From Tanytarsus gracilentus (taxonomy: Eukaryota > Arthropoda > Insecta > Diptera > Chironomidae), in assembly GCA_038502055.1 (NCBI GenBank), contig JAXRKN010000023.1, positions 1 through 64,000 of the forward strand: 64,000 nucleotides of DNA, in the 5' to 3' direction. The notes under the pieces are model-generated. The model made no database searches and was not told where the DNA came from. It worked only from the letters and a program-made list of their open reading frames with translations. Numbering within the stretch: the first letter of the stretch is position 1; every line of letters starts with the position of its first letter. The position numbers were made by a program, and so were the translations under genes. Shown here in pieces: positions 37,801 to 47,475 of this stretch.

Positions 37801-39320
37801 ACATTGTCGTAAAAAAATCAATATCATTTTCTATACTCATGAATGTATAGAAGAACATTACAAGAACAATAACACTAACTTTAACTCACTGACCAATGCA
37901 AGCAGTCCGTGTAGTAATTCGAATAGTATTCAGTGGAATATTTGGCAAAAGTTTCAATGGCCCACGACTATTCTTAATCAGCAGGCCGAACAGTTTCGTT
38001 GGAGTAAGTCTATTCCATTGTTCGGCTGAATTTTAATGTTGTGTCCTTTAATTTCCGGATTGTGCTTATTATGGTTTTGCTTTATTGTAGTTATTTTTCT
38101 TTATTAAAAAGACACCCTACCCTACGTATTTTTTTAATATCGGATTAAATTTCGACTTGAAATTTTCTACCTATCTTAAATTTTGAATCCACCTCTCCTG
38201 GCTTCTTGCGATATACAGTGGTGAGTCACACCTTAATAGACTTTTAATTTTCAGCAACATACCTGATTATCAGAAAACCTCCATGAAACCGCTACTTTAC
38301 GAAAACTTCGCGGAAATTCAAATAACGACTTTGATTGAAGAAATTTTTTTCCCACTAGAGGGAGAAAAATTTTGATTCAAAACTATTTGAATTTCGGCGA
38401 GGTTTCCGAAAAGTAGCGGTTTCATGGAGGTTTGCTGAAAATTAAAAGTCTTTAAAGGTGTGACCAAACCACTGTAAAACATCTGAAATTGCTGTTCACT
38501 ATAATTTGACTCGACTGTACTTGTCATAATTTAATGCAATTTTAAAAATGTGTCTGCAATTAACACTCACAAATTGTTTCTCCATTAGCGAAGAGCTGCA
38601 GCTGTAATTATATTTTGTTTTGTCTCGCAATAGATTAATTTTCTTATATCCCTTTCTGCATAATCGCAGCATTATGAGTTAATAATATTTTCATCGCAGG
38701 TCTTCCGATGTCGACGAGCTCGTTGAGCGATAATTCGTTGAACTCTAGCAACGGTACATTCACGTCAAATTCATCACTTAACTCGACGCCATCAGCCGAT
38801 CGGTATGCTGCACTTAAGGACTTAGATGAACAATTGAGGGAGGTGAAGCCGGTCGAGCAGCCAAATCAACAAGGTATAAATTTAATTAATTTTGAAATTT
38901 AATTTAAATATTGATTTAATTTTTTACTTTTTCAGCAAAATCAATAAATCTATTCAATCCATTCCAAGCTACTCCGTTGCACCATCAACAGCAGCCACCA
39001 CAACAACAGCAGCAACAGTCCTATCAAAATTGGACGTTTCCTGCTGAAAATGGTTTCGGATCGCCACCACTAGGAACGAATGGATTCTTCTATACAAGTA
39101 ACATGACCAATGGCATTATCACTCAACAATCTCCGTTTGGTGGCAAGGCCACCTTTGGAAATCCATTTACGGTGAGTGTTTGATGAAGTGAAAATAATAA
39201 ACATTCCTAATGTTGGCATCCTTTGTTTCCAAATCGATATCGAATGGATAATTGATGAAATCTCTCATTTTACAGACAAACGGCACTGCCACTGCTAGTA
39301 CCAATAATCCGTTTTTATGA
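25828..39320 (+). CDS. drongo: Drongo / AGFG: ArfGAP-domain protein with NPF motifs
   Basis: Seven exons: 25828-25991, 36953-37141, 37206-37708, 37851-38003, 38700-38873, 38936-39171 and 39276-39320, total 1464 nt, 487 aa. All junctions are GT-AG and in phase. Residues 1 to about 120 form the ArfGAP domain: a CX2CX16CX2C zinc finger (CFDCGQKG, then CSTC) and an Arg four residues later, the usual position of the catalytic arginine finger. Exon 2 adds LTPPHRIKSISMAKFT and TWLGLWD. The remainder is Ser/Asn/Gln-rich and disordered, with three NPF motifs (LFNPFQ, GNPFT, NNPFL at the C-terminus) that can bind EH domains. The family acts in vesicle trafficking, and the fly and vertebrate members are tied to germ-cell RNA or acrosome functions. 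Intron 1 spans about 11 kb and holds a gene on the other strand. The open frame extends 5' of the ATG without another ATG; an extra 5' exon is possible. Confidence 0.94.
26935..27235 (+). repeat. Composite repeat family B, copy in drongo intron 1
   Basis: Opens AAAACCCACACGTGGGTGTT, which matches in reverse a fragment at 41905-41960. The later part (TAGTTCAGGGGCTGAGATCT, the ACGGACGGACGG run, then CACTTTGTGTGGGTTACAC) matches 11932-12060 and 50385-50525 in opposite or same orientation. The terminal GTGTGGGTTACAC is shared by three copies. Confidence 0.7.
28041..28320 (+). repeat. Dispersed repeat family D, longer copy
   Basis: The stretch with CACAAAAAAACCTAAAGTTG, GTCATGGTTTATATTGATAA and TGTCCGCCCTTTAATGAGTT matches the reverse complement of 56735-56823. 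A second block, CGTTTTAGGCTGTT near 28303, matches 56709-56729 in reverse. About 150 bp between the blocks here is missing in the other copy. Confidence 0.75.
29551..29775 (-). repeat. Composite repeat family E, inverted copy
   Basis: Reads GAACTATGGCTTCATGGGTA then TCGTTGAACTCGTGATTGGA, the reverse complement of 50310-50345 and of the units at 61717-62119. It is followed by about eight degenerate copies of a 15-18 bp motif of the type AGTGGAAAATGGAAC. The same motif in reverse complement lies at 50195-50290. Two long open frames across it are products of this simple repeat. Confidence 0.75.
29985..31502 (-). CDS. CRAL-TRIO domain lipid-transfer protein, nested in drongo intron 1
   Basis: Four exons: 31502-31476, 31087-30467, 30415-30208 and 30160-29985, total 1032 nt, 343 aa, all GT-AG and in phase. 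The start exon encodes only MTTPEDLAK. A CRAL-TRIO N-terminal helical segment lies at about residues 40-105 (SRFILRYLRRQFYDIKCTKE). The lipid-binding domain follows at about 120-280, with YIFDISGVTLRQ in the core strand and the family landmark near HIVNMPFTISFVAKLV, then LPIDFGGKVPL. This resembles the alpha-tocopherol transfer protein-like group, which is much expanded in insects; the soluble proteins carry hydrophobic ligands such as tocopherol, retinoids or phosphoinositides. The ligand cannot be told from sequence. The final 60 residues are polar and less conserved. The gene lies wholly within an intron of drongo on the opposite strand. Confidence 0.93.
34168..34264. repeat. Small fold-back element with GC-rich 10-bp periodic core, longer copy
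   Basis: Starts AGGGCTGAGAACATCAATAT and ends CTATGATCTCAGCCCTTG, the same ends as 13089-13164. The core has about five units of CGGGCCTTTG, two more than the other copy. One base in the right arm differs from the perfect inverted repeat. Confidence 0.8.
35930..36130. mobile_element. Solo arm of family C inverted-repeat element
   Basis: GTGTATGCAATACTTGAATG matches the internal arm at 52733-52755. The end TTTTATTTAATACTTGTCCG with TGCGGAAT matches the family C terminus. The central hairpin is lost, so this is a deletion derivative or half-element. Confidence 0.55.
36184..36410 (+). repeat. Dispersed repeat family A, longest copy
   Basis: Begins GGTAGCTCTCAGG and includes TCAAGAATTGCCACTAGATT, GATAACCCTATCCACCCGGC and TTAGCAGGGAGCGATGCCAA. 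It matches 57711-57920 in the same orientation and 6208-6317 in reverse. A 79-codon open frame at 36298 crosses it but is not kept in the other copies. Confidence 0.75.
36812..36905 (+). repeat. Dispersed repeat family F, copy 1
   Basis: Landmarks are GAAGTGGAGATATTTGGCAG, TTTGACTTAAGATTGGAATG and TGAATTTCCCC, ending TTTGAAATTTTATTT. Related copies are at 43192-43310 and 47340-47475, all on the plus strand. It sits just upstream of drongo exon 2. Confidence 0.65.
38216..38474. mobile_element. Tc1/mariner-like MITE in drongo intron 4
   Basis: A 259-bp element with long terminal inverted repeats. The left end is CAGTGGTGAGTCACACCTTA and the right end in reverse complement is CAGTGGTTTGGTCACACCTT. 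The arms go on pairing through TTTTAATTTTCAGCAA and CCTCCATGAAACCGCTACTT for about 110 bp. TA dinucleotides flank it (38214-38215 and 38475-38476), as expected for a TA target duplication. It has no coding capacity. The CAGTGG terminus and TA target fit the Tc1/mariner superfamily. It lies in a 696-bp intron and does not touch the splice sites. Confidence 0.88.
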
Positions 39321-40738
39321 GACATGAAAGTAACAAGAATTTAGTTTCGCTTATTTCCGTTTTGATTATTTTTTGCTCTCAAAAAAAAATGAAAGCCTTA
39401 AAATTTCTCGTTTGCCGATGTGACGATGACAAATGGATTCGATGGGCTGCTCTTTTATGATGATGATGACGTTTTTATATAATATTCGATTGAGAAATGA
39501 AATGTAACAGCCGGGGATTTGAGGAGGTTGCGAGATAAGTGTCTTGATAATAATACCTTAGAGCTTTATTGCAAAGTGATTCACTTGATGATGTTTGAAG
39601 AATTTGAAAGATGTTAAAAATTCCTCCGCTTTATTCGCGCTGTTGAAAGTTTTTTTGCAATTCAATCTAAAAACTTCCATGCAAAAACGTGAGCAAAATT
39701 TTGCTGAGGGCATAAATCATCGAAATTCGAGTGTTGAATTTTAGGTAAATTAAATTTTCATGTTAAAATTATTTTCGAGGGTGTGCAAATTCGTTTGAAA
39801 AATTGTTTTTAAAAATGCCAGCACAAAATTGAACAAATTAGAAATTTTTAAAATAATAATTTATAAATTGGACCCTTGCGGCAAATAAAATTTTCTCCTG
39901 AATTTTCTGCTATTAATTAAACATTCAAAGTTGTTAAATTCCCTCTGAACTAAATTTAACTTTTTTGGCTCTCTTATCGTCAACGATCAAATTTTGCACA
40001 GCCGCTCATCACTTTTAAATTTTCATATTCTTCCATCTTCATCACCTAGATTTAAAAATTTAATATAATTCCTTCTACTTATATATGGAGTTTTAGCGCT
40101 CAACAGAATGAAAAATCTCTCTCAAGTCGAAAATAAACTCGTTGAGTTATTTTTTTACTGAGAAAGTCAAAGAGAATTGAATTAAAATATAATTATAAAG
40201 AATTGTGTGCAAGCTGAGATGTGATTGTGTAAAAATTTATGTGGCCTTGTATACCGAATAGACTATTTTTCCTTGATTAGCTTATTTTTATCCTAAAAAA
40301 TCTAAAATATTTACGACAACTTTATTTTTATTAGGGATCTTGCTCCTCGATGCGTTCCAACAGTCGATGAATTTTATGCTAGAGAAAAATGAACTTTTTT
40401 CTTACTCGAACACCCAAACATCATATACTTATCTGAAGGTTAAGAACTCTAGCCATTTTTTTCATTCAAAAAAATCAGCCCAATACAAATTTATTTTGAC
40501 TCTTATGGAATTTTTTTTTCATGAAATGAGAATAACTATAATTCAAAATTAATGTTTTTTGATATGCAGTATTTCTCTTCTTTAGAACGCCATTTATATT
40601 ACTTCTAAATTCGTAAAAAAAGAGGCTCATAATAACCATTTTTCTAATGCTTCTCCTCTCGACGTTATATTTTTGTTCTAATACAAGCCCTGCGAGGCAT
40701 AAAAATTGTCGAAAATTGATTTAAAAGCGTTAAAAAAT

Positions 40739-40771
40739 AAGTGGGTGCCCGGTACGCAGCGTTCTCAGTTG
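40739..40771. repeat. 33-nt sequence identical to 24815-24847
   Basis: An exact second copy in the same orientation, in intergenic DNA about 1.4 kb past the drongo stop. The sequence after it (CACTGTTCACTTGC) differs from the first site. Confidence 0.85.
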
Positions 40772-41551
40772 CACTGTTCACTTGCAAAGGGCATTCGCCT
40801 TTTCCATGAGAGCTCCACATTTTGCGTGCAGACCACAAATATTCGTTGTTATTAAAAAATAAAAATAAGAATTCAATCTAAAGTAAATAAAATGCAATGA
40901 ATTTTATTCTTAAGTTATTAAAAAACGTCGACAATAATACCCAAAAACGTCGACGTTCGAGCGAAATATTTTAATCATTTTAAGTATGAAGGTGTTGAAG
41001 CAAAATTATGAAAATGGTCTCAAATGAAAGCTGAACTAACGAAGATGTTAAATTATGCTTAATAGCATACACAAGCAATTTTATATTATTTTTGGAAAAA
41101 ACATCGACAATAGGAGCAAGGTCCTAACTCGTTAGATAAAAATGAATTTATAATGGAGGAGTTTTCTCAGAATATAATTTTATGCAATTCCTTTTAATAC
41201 TCGAAGGTATAAAATGATCGGGTACAACATTTAATGGTGCATTAGAGTGTCATCACATGCTCTCAACTAGATTAAAAACTTCCATTTTGTTCAGAGCTGT
41301 TGATTACGCATCAGCGAAATGTTGAGAAAAACTTTAAAATTCCAATGATTGACTATTTTTTATTACTTTATCATTTTTTACATATATTTTACTTATTAAT
41401 TATATTAAATTGTGTGTTTTGATTTAAATTGATAGCAAGGCATGAGTTGAGAGAATATTTGTAAAATATTTATTATAAAAAAATGCAACAAAGATAAAAA
41501 TAAAGTTCTGTGTCATGACATTAAAGGGTTTAAAACTTTTCTCTTTCAGCA

Positions 41552-41674
41552 AGGGGGTGGGAAGCTTGTAGGTACTGAATACCAGCAATAACTGCGAGTA
41601 CCTGCGAAATACTGAATACCTGCAGGTTGTAGGTATTTTGCAGGTACTCAGTACCTGCGAGCTTCTCACCCCCT
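41552..41674. mobile_element. Fold-back element with GTAGGTACTGAATACCTGCA-type core
   Basis: The left end AGGGGGTGGGAAGCTTGTAG and the right end in reverse complement, AGGGGGTGAGAAGCTCGCAG, form an inverted repeat of about 27 bp that goes on into GGTACTGA. Inside are several copies of a TACTGAATACCTGCA-like motif. It is non-coding and probably a small non-autonomous element. Confidence 0.7.
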
Positions 41675-41764
41675 GATTGGACATGTTAGATTCTGAACTC
41701 GATCTTGGTTCCTGTGCTGGATGTTGGCTCTTCCGCTGGATGTTATTTGCTCCGTAGGATGGCT

Positions 41765-41960
41765 TTTCCCAAAAAACTTCTCCTAAAAACTTCTCCTAAA
41801 AACTTCTCATACAAAATTTTTCTACAGCTTCTCTTAAAAAATCTTCTCTAGAAAAATTCCCAAAAAATCTTTCACATAATTACATTTCACATATCGATCT
41901 GTTACAAGTGGTTTACGCGGCAACACCCACGTGTGGGGTTTGAAACATTTTTATAAGTTA
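41765..41960 (+). repeat. Composite repeat fragment with CTTCTCCTAAAAA units
   Basis: Three 13-bp units of CCTAAAAACTTCT type at 41775-41815 are followed by CTACAGCTTCTCTTAAAAAA. The block matches the reverse complement of 50080-50185. At its right, GCGGCAACACCCACGTGTGG matches family B at 26935 in reverse. Confidence 0.6.
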
Positions 41961-42700
41961 AAAAACCTTTTAAATTTTTGCGAGTGACCAAGATTAAAAA
42001 GTAATTAAAAAAGTACAATAGAATTTTTGGTAAGAGTTTTCCCGTCTTTTGTGAAGATTATCATGAGAAAGGTAGAGAAAAATTTTATTTTCGTTCTGAC
42101 TTAATTAAATCTTTGTGAAATTGTGAATAATTCATACAACTGTGAGATACAATGGAAAGGATGAAAATTTGGTGGAACAAAAAAAGGACTAAAATATTTG
42201 CGATTGCAATGAAGACATTTGCATTAATTTCCTTTTAAAGTTTATTCTTTTGAGAATCATTCATACGGAAGTGAAAATTCATGGTATTAAGTCTAAAGCC
42301 TTAGAAAGTTTTTTTATTGACTTTTTTGTTTTTAAGACTTGATAAAATCGTGTTTCATTTTTTAAAAATATAATTTATAACTTTAATTAAGAAAAAAGTA
42401 AAATATTTTGCTTCTTTTGCATTCAGTTTATCAAACCTTACATTTTTAATCCCATATGCTTAGATCCAATTGCTACAGTTTTTAGTAAAATTTGACTTTA
42501 AGTTTTAGCTCCACAATATTAAGCACTTCCAGCAGTGCTTAAATTTATTTTTGATTCATTTTTTAATGCCTAAAAATGTGTTCTATCAAAAAATTAAATT
42601 TTTATAACGTCGTTGACAATTCGTGGGTTAGGACAGAGTACAGACAATCCTTTGACAAAACTCAGACAATTTGTTGACAAATTTTAAAAAATTCTTTAAA

Positions 42701-42817
42701 GACATTTTGATGACAATTCTATGACATTTTAAAGGTATGACAAATCGATGCACATTGCAAAGTTAGGTATGAAATTGCAAAGTTAAGACATTTTGTTGAC
42801 AATTCTATGACATTTTC
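42701..42817 (+). repeat. Degenerate direct repeat
   Basis: GACATTTTGATGACAATTCT with ATGACATTTT recurs about 86 bp later with one substitution (TTGTTGACAATTCTATGAC). Further weaker GACAAT copies lie just upstream. Confidence 0.6.
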
Positions 42818-43191
42818 TTTTTTTTAATGTCTATCAACAAATTTTCTGAACAAAATATTTAAACTATATTTTTTATCGAAAATGTTCTGAGAAAATTAAT
42901 TAAATTATATTTTTAACTCTCATTGATATGCCCGAGAAATGTTACCAAATTTTATCATCCATTTAATGCAAAAGATTTGAAGAATTGTAGAAGTAAATTT
43001 TTATCAGGATGTTAAATTATGGCGGAGGCATAAAAGAAAAATGTCTTCTACAAAATTATCATAAAGTTTATTCAGCATATTTTATAATGAGGGGATTATG
43101 AAGTGTTTATTTGATGCCATCGCGACTTCCGTAGGCAATTGTAAAAATGAATTGCGTCATAAATTATGTCAAGAAATATGAAATATGCAGG

Positions 43192-43310
43192 AGTGGAGGA
43201 TGACACGACGATATTTGGAAGTTTGACTTCAGATTTTGATTGTGAATTTCTTTTTAGTTACCATCACCCTGCCTCAAATGTGAAATTTTATTTCCCATTT
43301 AAATGCATAA
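43192..43310 (+). repeat. Dispersed repeat family F, copy 2
   Basis: Shows GGAGTGGAGGATGACACGAC, GATATTTGGAAGTTTGACTT and CCTCAAATGTGAAATTTTAT. It aligns with 36812-36905 and partly with 47340-47475. Confidence 0.65.
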
Positions 43311-43729
43311 TTTTATGCTCTTAAATAAATAATTTATTTTTAAGTCAATAACGATAAACACGTCAGAAAAAAATTAATTAAATCATGATTTAATTTCTTA
43401 AATTTTTGTAACAGTTTTTATATTTTCAAAGCTGTGTAAAGAACTTACAAAAAAGCTCTCGTGTCCAGGGAATATCTGAGCCTGGAGAGAATTCTGTTTA
43501 GTAACACGTCAAAAATTGTTTTTAATTTAAAATTCCACTGTAAATTCACCAAAGTCTGTTAAAAGTGTGTCGAGATTATTTTTGGAAGCATAAGCCATCG
43601 TTTGTGTATCAAGTTTACCGCAAATTTATATCAAGGAAGCTGAAAAATCCATCTAAAGTTAAATCTTCTATCATACGTCCATCTCAAATTATCTTCTTTT
43701 CGATAAAATTCTCTCTTAAACTCGCAGTC

Positions 43730-44507
43730 ATGGCCACGCCTCCAGTTCGTAAATCTTCCAAGCACGACCTGATATCGACCAAAAAATAAATGCAAGTGCA
43801 GATGAACTCAAAAAATTAATTATACGGTCGTACGAAAGATTCAATAAGGATATGGAAGAACTAATAACACTAATGAATGAAAGCATCTCTTCGAGTGTTA
43901 CACAACTACAAGGTTTGATGATGATTGAAATTAAAAAATTGATAGCAGAAATCTCAAAACTGAGGGAAGTGAACGCTGAACATGTCAGGACCGTCGATAA
44001 CATCTCATCAGCCCAGTTAGAAACATCTGCACGTCTCAACGAACTTGAACAGGATAAATTTAACAACAGGATAGAAATTTCAGGCCTCAACTCGGTGTCA
44101 ATGAACTCCGGCAAGTCAGCACAAGAAATAGCAACACAAGTCCTTGGTATTTATAATGTGAAAAATTACAAGAGTGCCTATAAACGCCATCTCACAATCA
44201 ATTCAGAAAAAAGAGTTTTCTAATTGTCACCTTCAATACTTACGAGGAAAAGATGGAAGTACTCAATAAGAAGAAAACTGCTGATAGAGGTAAAAAATGT
44301 ACTGTTTATTTCAATCACTCGCTTACATCGCTCAATCGGTCCCTCTACATGCGGGCCAGAATCGTTGCAAAGTCAGCCAATTTAAGAGTAGCTATATCTC
44401 ATGGTCGGGTCTTTATTCGAGATTCAGATGGTAAATTTGGAATGCGCATTAGAACTGAGAAGGATCTTTTGGAACTCACGATAAAAGTAGATTCTGTTGC
44501 AACCTGA
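43730..44507 (+). pseudogene. ORF1-like relic of a non-LTR retrotransposon (FP/L1-like C-terminal domain)
   Basis: The open frame begins at ATG 43730 (MATPPVRKSSKHDL), then needs a shift near 43775 into another frame. It continues as a coiled coil (MEELITLMNESISSS, then KLIAEISKLREVNAEH) to a stop at 44221. A second shift near 44220 enters a frame ending at 44507. That last part (YFNHSLTSLNRSLYMRARIV, then GRVFIRDSDGK, then DLLEL) resembles the C-terminal domain shared by insect non-LTR retrotransposon ORF1 proteins and FP-type proteins. The element is broken by at least two frameshifts. No reverse transcriptase ORF follows; a 43-codon frame at 44514 has no resemblance to one. It is probably a dead fragment. 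Domain assignment is from recalled motif shape and is moderate. Confidence 0.65.
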
Positions 44508-46633
44508 TCAACATGCAAAGCCGTAACTTCACAGCATACGTCACTCATCCAATCAACTCATACACTCAACTCTCAGTCTCGTCTCAATTCATTCTTGCTA
44601 GTAATCTTTGTCTAATTATATTTTTCTCGCGAACTTAAAGGAGTTTAGCTCATTGATCGCGGAATTTTATAACTTTCAAAATATGTGTCTGCAAAGCAAT
44701 TTTGCTTTCACTTTTGTAACTAATAATTAGAAAAGAAAGGTTTTTTATGTCTCTCTGAAATTGTTTTTCTAGGAGACTTTTTCCTTGCAACTTGAATACG
44801 TTCTTAATAAAAATAATATTTAAATTGGAAATATGATTCTATAATTTTTGAGTCAAAAAAGCGTTCTTTAAGTAGAGCAGAACGAAAAGTTTATCGGAGA
44901 GTTATCGAAGTTTACGAAATTGTAATAACACATTCGAGATTTATTGAATTTATATTTCACAGCCGTTTGACCTAGAAGCGATTTAAACTGCAAATTTCCC
45001 TTGACAAATTGAATTGTTTATCTAAAGATTTACAATTTCATACTCTGATGATTTCATTGGTGTGTACTTCAAATCCGGAGAGATTTTTATTCGCATGGCA
45101 TGTGCATGGAAGAACTTTTTCAATCATGTGCAAGTTTCATTTTTATCGAAAGCTCTTATTTCATGCAATCCTTGTAACGTAAAATATCCATCAAGCTTCA
45201 GGTCGTAACTCAAGATTGAAGCTTTTAAAGATTACCAAATTTCGAGCTTTAAGATTGAAAAGAAAAGATCAAAAATTTATTTTCTCGACATGGCCATGCA
45301 TGGATGAAAATAAAGAGAATAAATACTAAATTTCAATTTTCGACATTTTTGAAACTTTATATTTTTCCCAGTTAATTTTTTATGCATTTATTTCATAATT
45401 TTATATTTTTCACTATCTATTAAAACTTAATTAAAGTCAATTTGAGTTAAAAATCTATTTTAAGTGTGCCACTGCCACGGTAGAACTTTTCATGGAATAA
45501 AATGGTCATCAAGAATAAATAAGAAAGGATGATTGTGGCTAACTTAAATATTATAATGTTAATGTTATAGTGTTCTATCAACTGTCTTAAAAAATTATTT
45601 TTGTCCCAACACCATTTGTGTCAAATATAAAAGTGTCCACTTCTTTTAAATGAAACAAAATATTAAATCACAAAAAAGTCTTAAGAAAATCTTAAAGTTT
45701 CGTCCCCTCCAGATTCGTGCGATAAAATTCACAATTTAGTTTACACATTAGAATTTTGCTCTTTTTTTCGATTTTGATTTAACAGCTATCGTGGTGGCAA
45801 ATGTTTGTTGCGGACTCTTTGTTGTCGAAGATGTTTTTAGAGTTGTGCTCGAAAACGTGCTGAGTTATAATCCTTCGTTCTTCTTCTTTAAAATGTTTTC
45901 TTTGATAATTTTATTGAGGGAAAAATAAGTTGACATGGGCGGAGTGGGAAGTTGAAATGGGATAGATACAAAAGTTTACAACCAAGAAGAAAATTATGAG
46001 ATTATTGCTTGTCAAAAAACACCCGACCAAATATCTCGAGCTTTAAAGGCTTGTCATAAAAAATTAACGAGGATAATTTAACATTAAATTTTCACCGAAA
46101 GCCTTTCATCCTATAAAAGTTAATCAATTTCAATGCTATTTCTTTTTGTTGACAACATTTCACGACAAACAAGAATTTAATAAAACGTTTTGGGTCGGTT
46201 TATATTGAAGTCTTGACTTGACGGTTGAATTGGATCGTGCTGTCATGGCAAGACAAAAAAAAATAAAAATTAAACCAATTTGAATTTTTTTTGATCTCTG
46301 ACTTCTTTGAGAAATTGAGATTGTACAAAATGACTTCGAATAAACTTTAAGGAAGAAAGAAATCTGAACGCGTTTAAACTTTAAAGTTTTAAATTACAAC
46401 ATATAAAGAAATGATGTAAGGAAACATAAAAACATCATGAAAAAGAATGTTTTTTATCTCTCCGCCGTAGTTCTTGTGAAGTACGGCAGAGAAAGCTCAA
46501 AATTTTCAAATGCTCAAAATTCAAAAAATAAAGCGTGTCAAAAAAATTTAGAGTATGTCACTAATAGTCACAGTTAGGTCATAATAATATCCAAAATTTA
46601 GCCCCAATGGATAAAATCTCCCCCGTACTTCCT

Positions 46634-46655
46634 ACACACACACACACACACACAC
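46634..46655. repeat. (CA)n microsatellite
   Basis: An uninterrupted run of 11 AC dinucleotides after CTTCCT. Confidence 0.9.
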
Positions 46656-46988
46656 TAAACAAACACAATTTTATAACTAAATTATACATTTTCGAATTTG
46701 ACATCCGACTTTGATCTCTCAAGTCTTAAATTTTTAATCTTCATCAACACACGCACTGTAACCAAGTGCCAAAAACATTTTCCCATCGCTTCCAAAAAAT
46801 TATGTAACACTTTTAGTTGTGGCTTTGCGGTTTTTCACTCCTAATTTCCTACGAAAATGTTTATATCACCAATTAGAGAAAAATGTTCCGTGAGCCAAAA
46901 ACTTAGCACTTTACCCCATGAAATTGAAGGAGAACAATGAAGTTGTACACTTTTGGCTAGGGATGGCAATTTTGGTGCTGTGGCACCT

Positions 46989-47004
46989 CCGCGGATATCC
47001 GCGG
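46989..47004. repeat. 16-bp perfect GC-rich palindrome
   Basis: CCGCGGATATCCGCGG is a perfect palindrome in very AT-rich DNA, next to GTGCTGTGGCACCTC. It could be a binding site for a dimeric protein or the core of an old insertion. No other copy was noticed. Confidence 0.7.
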
Positions 47005-47339
47005 CCCAAGGACTCTTTTTGTTATATATAATTATTGACAAAACTCATTCAATGGTGACAAATTTTGACCTAAATTTCTGAAGGAGAAAAAAATAAAAAA
47101 GGAGATAGGTACTCTCTTTATGTGTAGAAATTTTTCATTCTCAAAAATTGCTGAACCAAACTTCAATCAAGCTTAAATTAGCCTTAAAACTTTTTGGATT
47201 TAAAATATGTATATTTGAACTCTGAATCACGCTCTCAATCTAAAAATATGAATTCTTTCATATGATGGAGAAATATAATTTTTACATCTTTAAAAATAAT
47301 TCAACTTCAACTTTTTTGCTTTCACTGGGGATGCTTGAT

Positions 47340-47475
47340 ATCTTCTAAACTAAAGTCTTGTCTAACGTCGGATAAAGACACGAATAGATTCAACAGTTAA
47401 AATTGAAATTTTGAATGTGAATTTCCCCTAAGTTGTCGCCATCCTGTTAAAAACGTGAAATTTTATTTATTTTTA
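47340..47475 (+). repeat. Dispersed repeat family F, copy 3 (weak)
   Basis: GAATGTGAATTTCCCCTAAG, GTCGCCATCCTG and ACGTGAAATTTTATTT align with the 3' half of the copies at 36812 and 43192. The 5' half is diverged. Confidence 0.5.

Larger units (their letters stand above)
39321..43500. other. Intergenic region downstream of drongo
   Basis: The first few hundred bases are probably drongo 3' UTR. The rest is AT-rich with the 33-nt repeat at 40739, a fold-back element at 41552, repeat fragments at 41765-41960 and a degenerate repeat at 42701-42817. No gene was recognised; the frames at 40340-40552 and 41424-41684 are unsupported. Confidence 0.55.
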
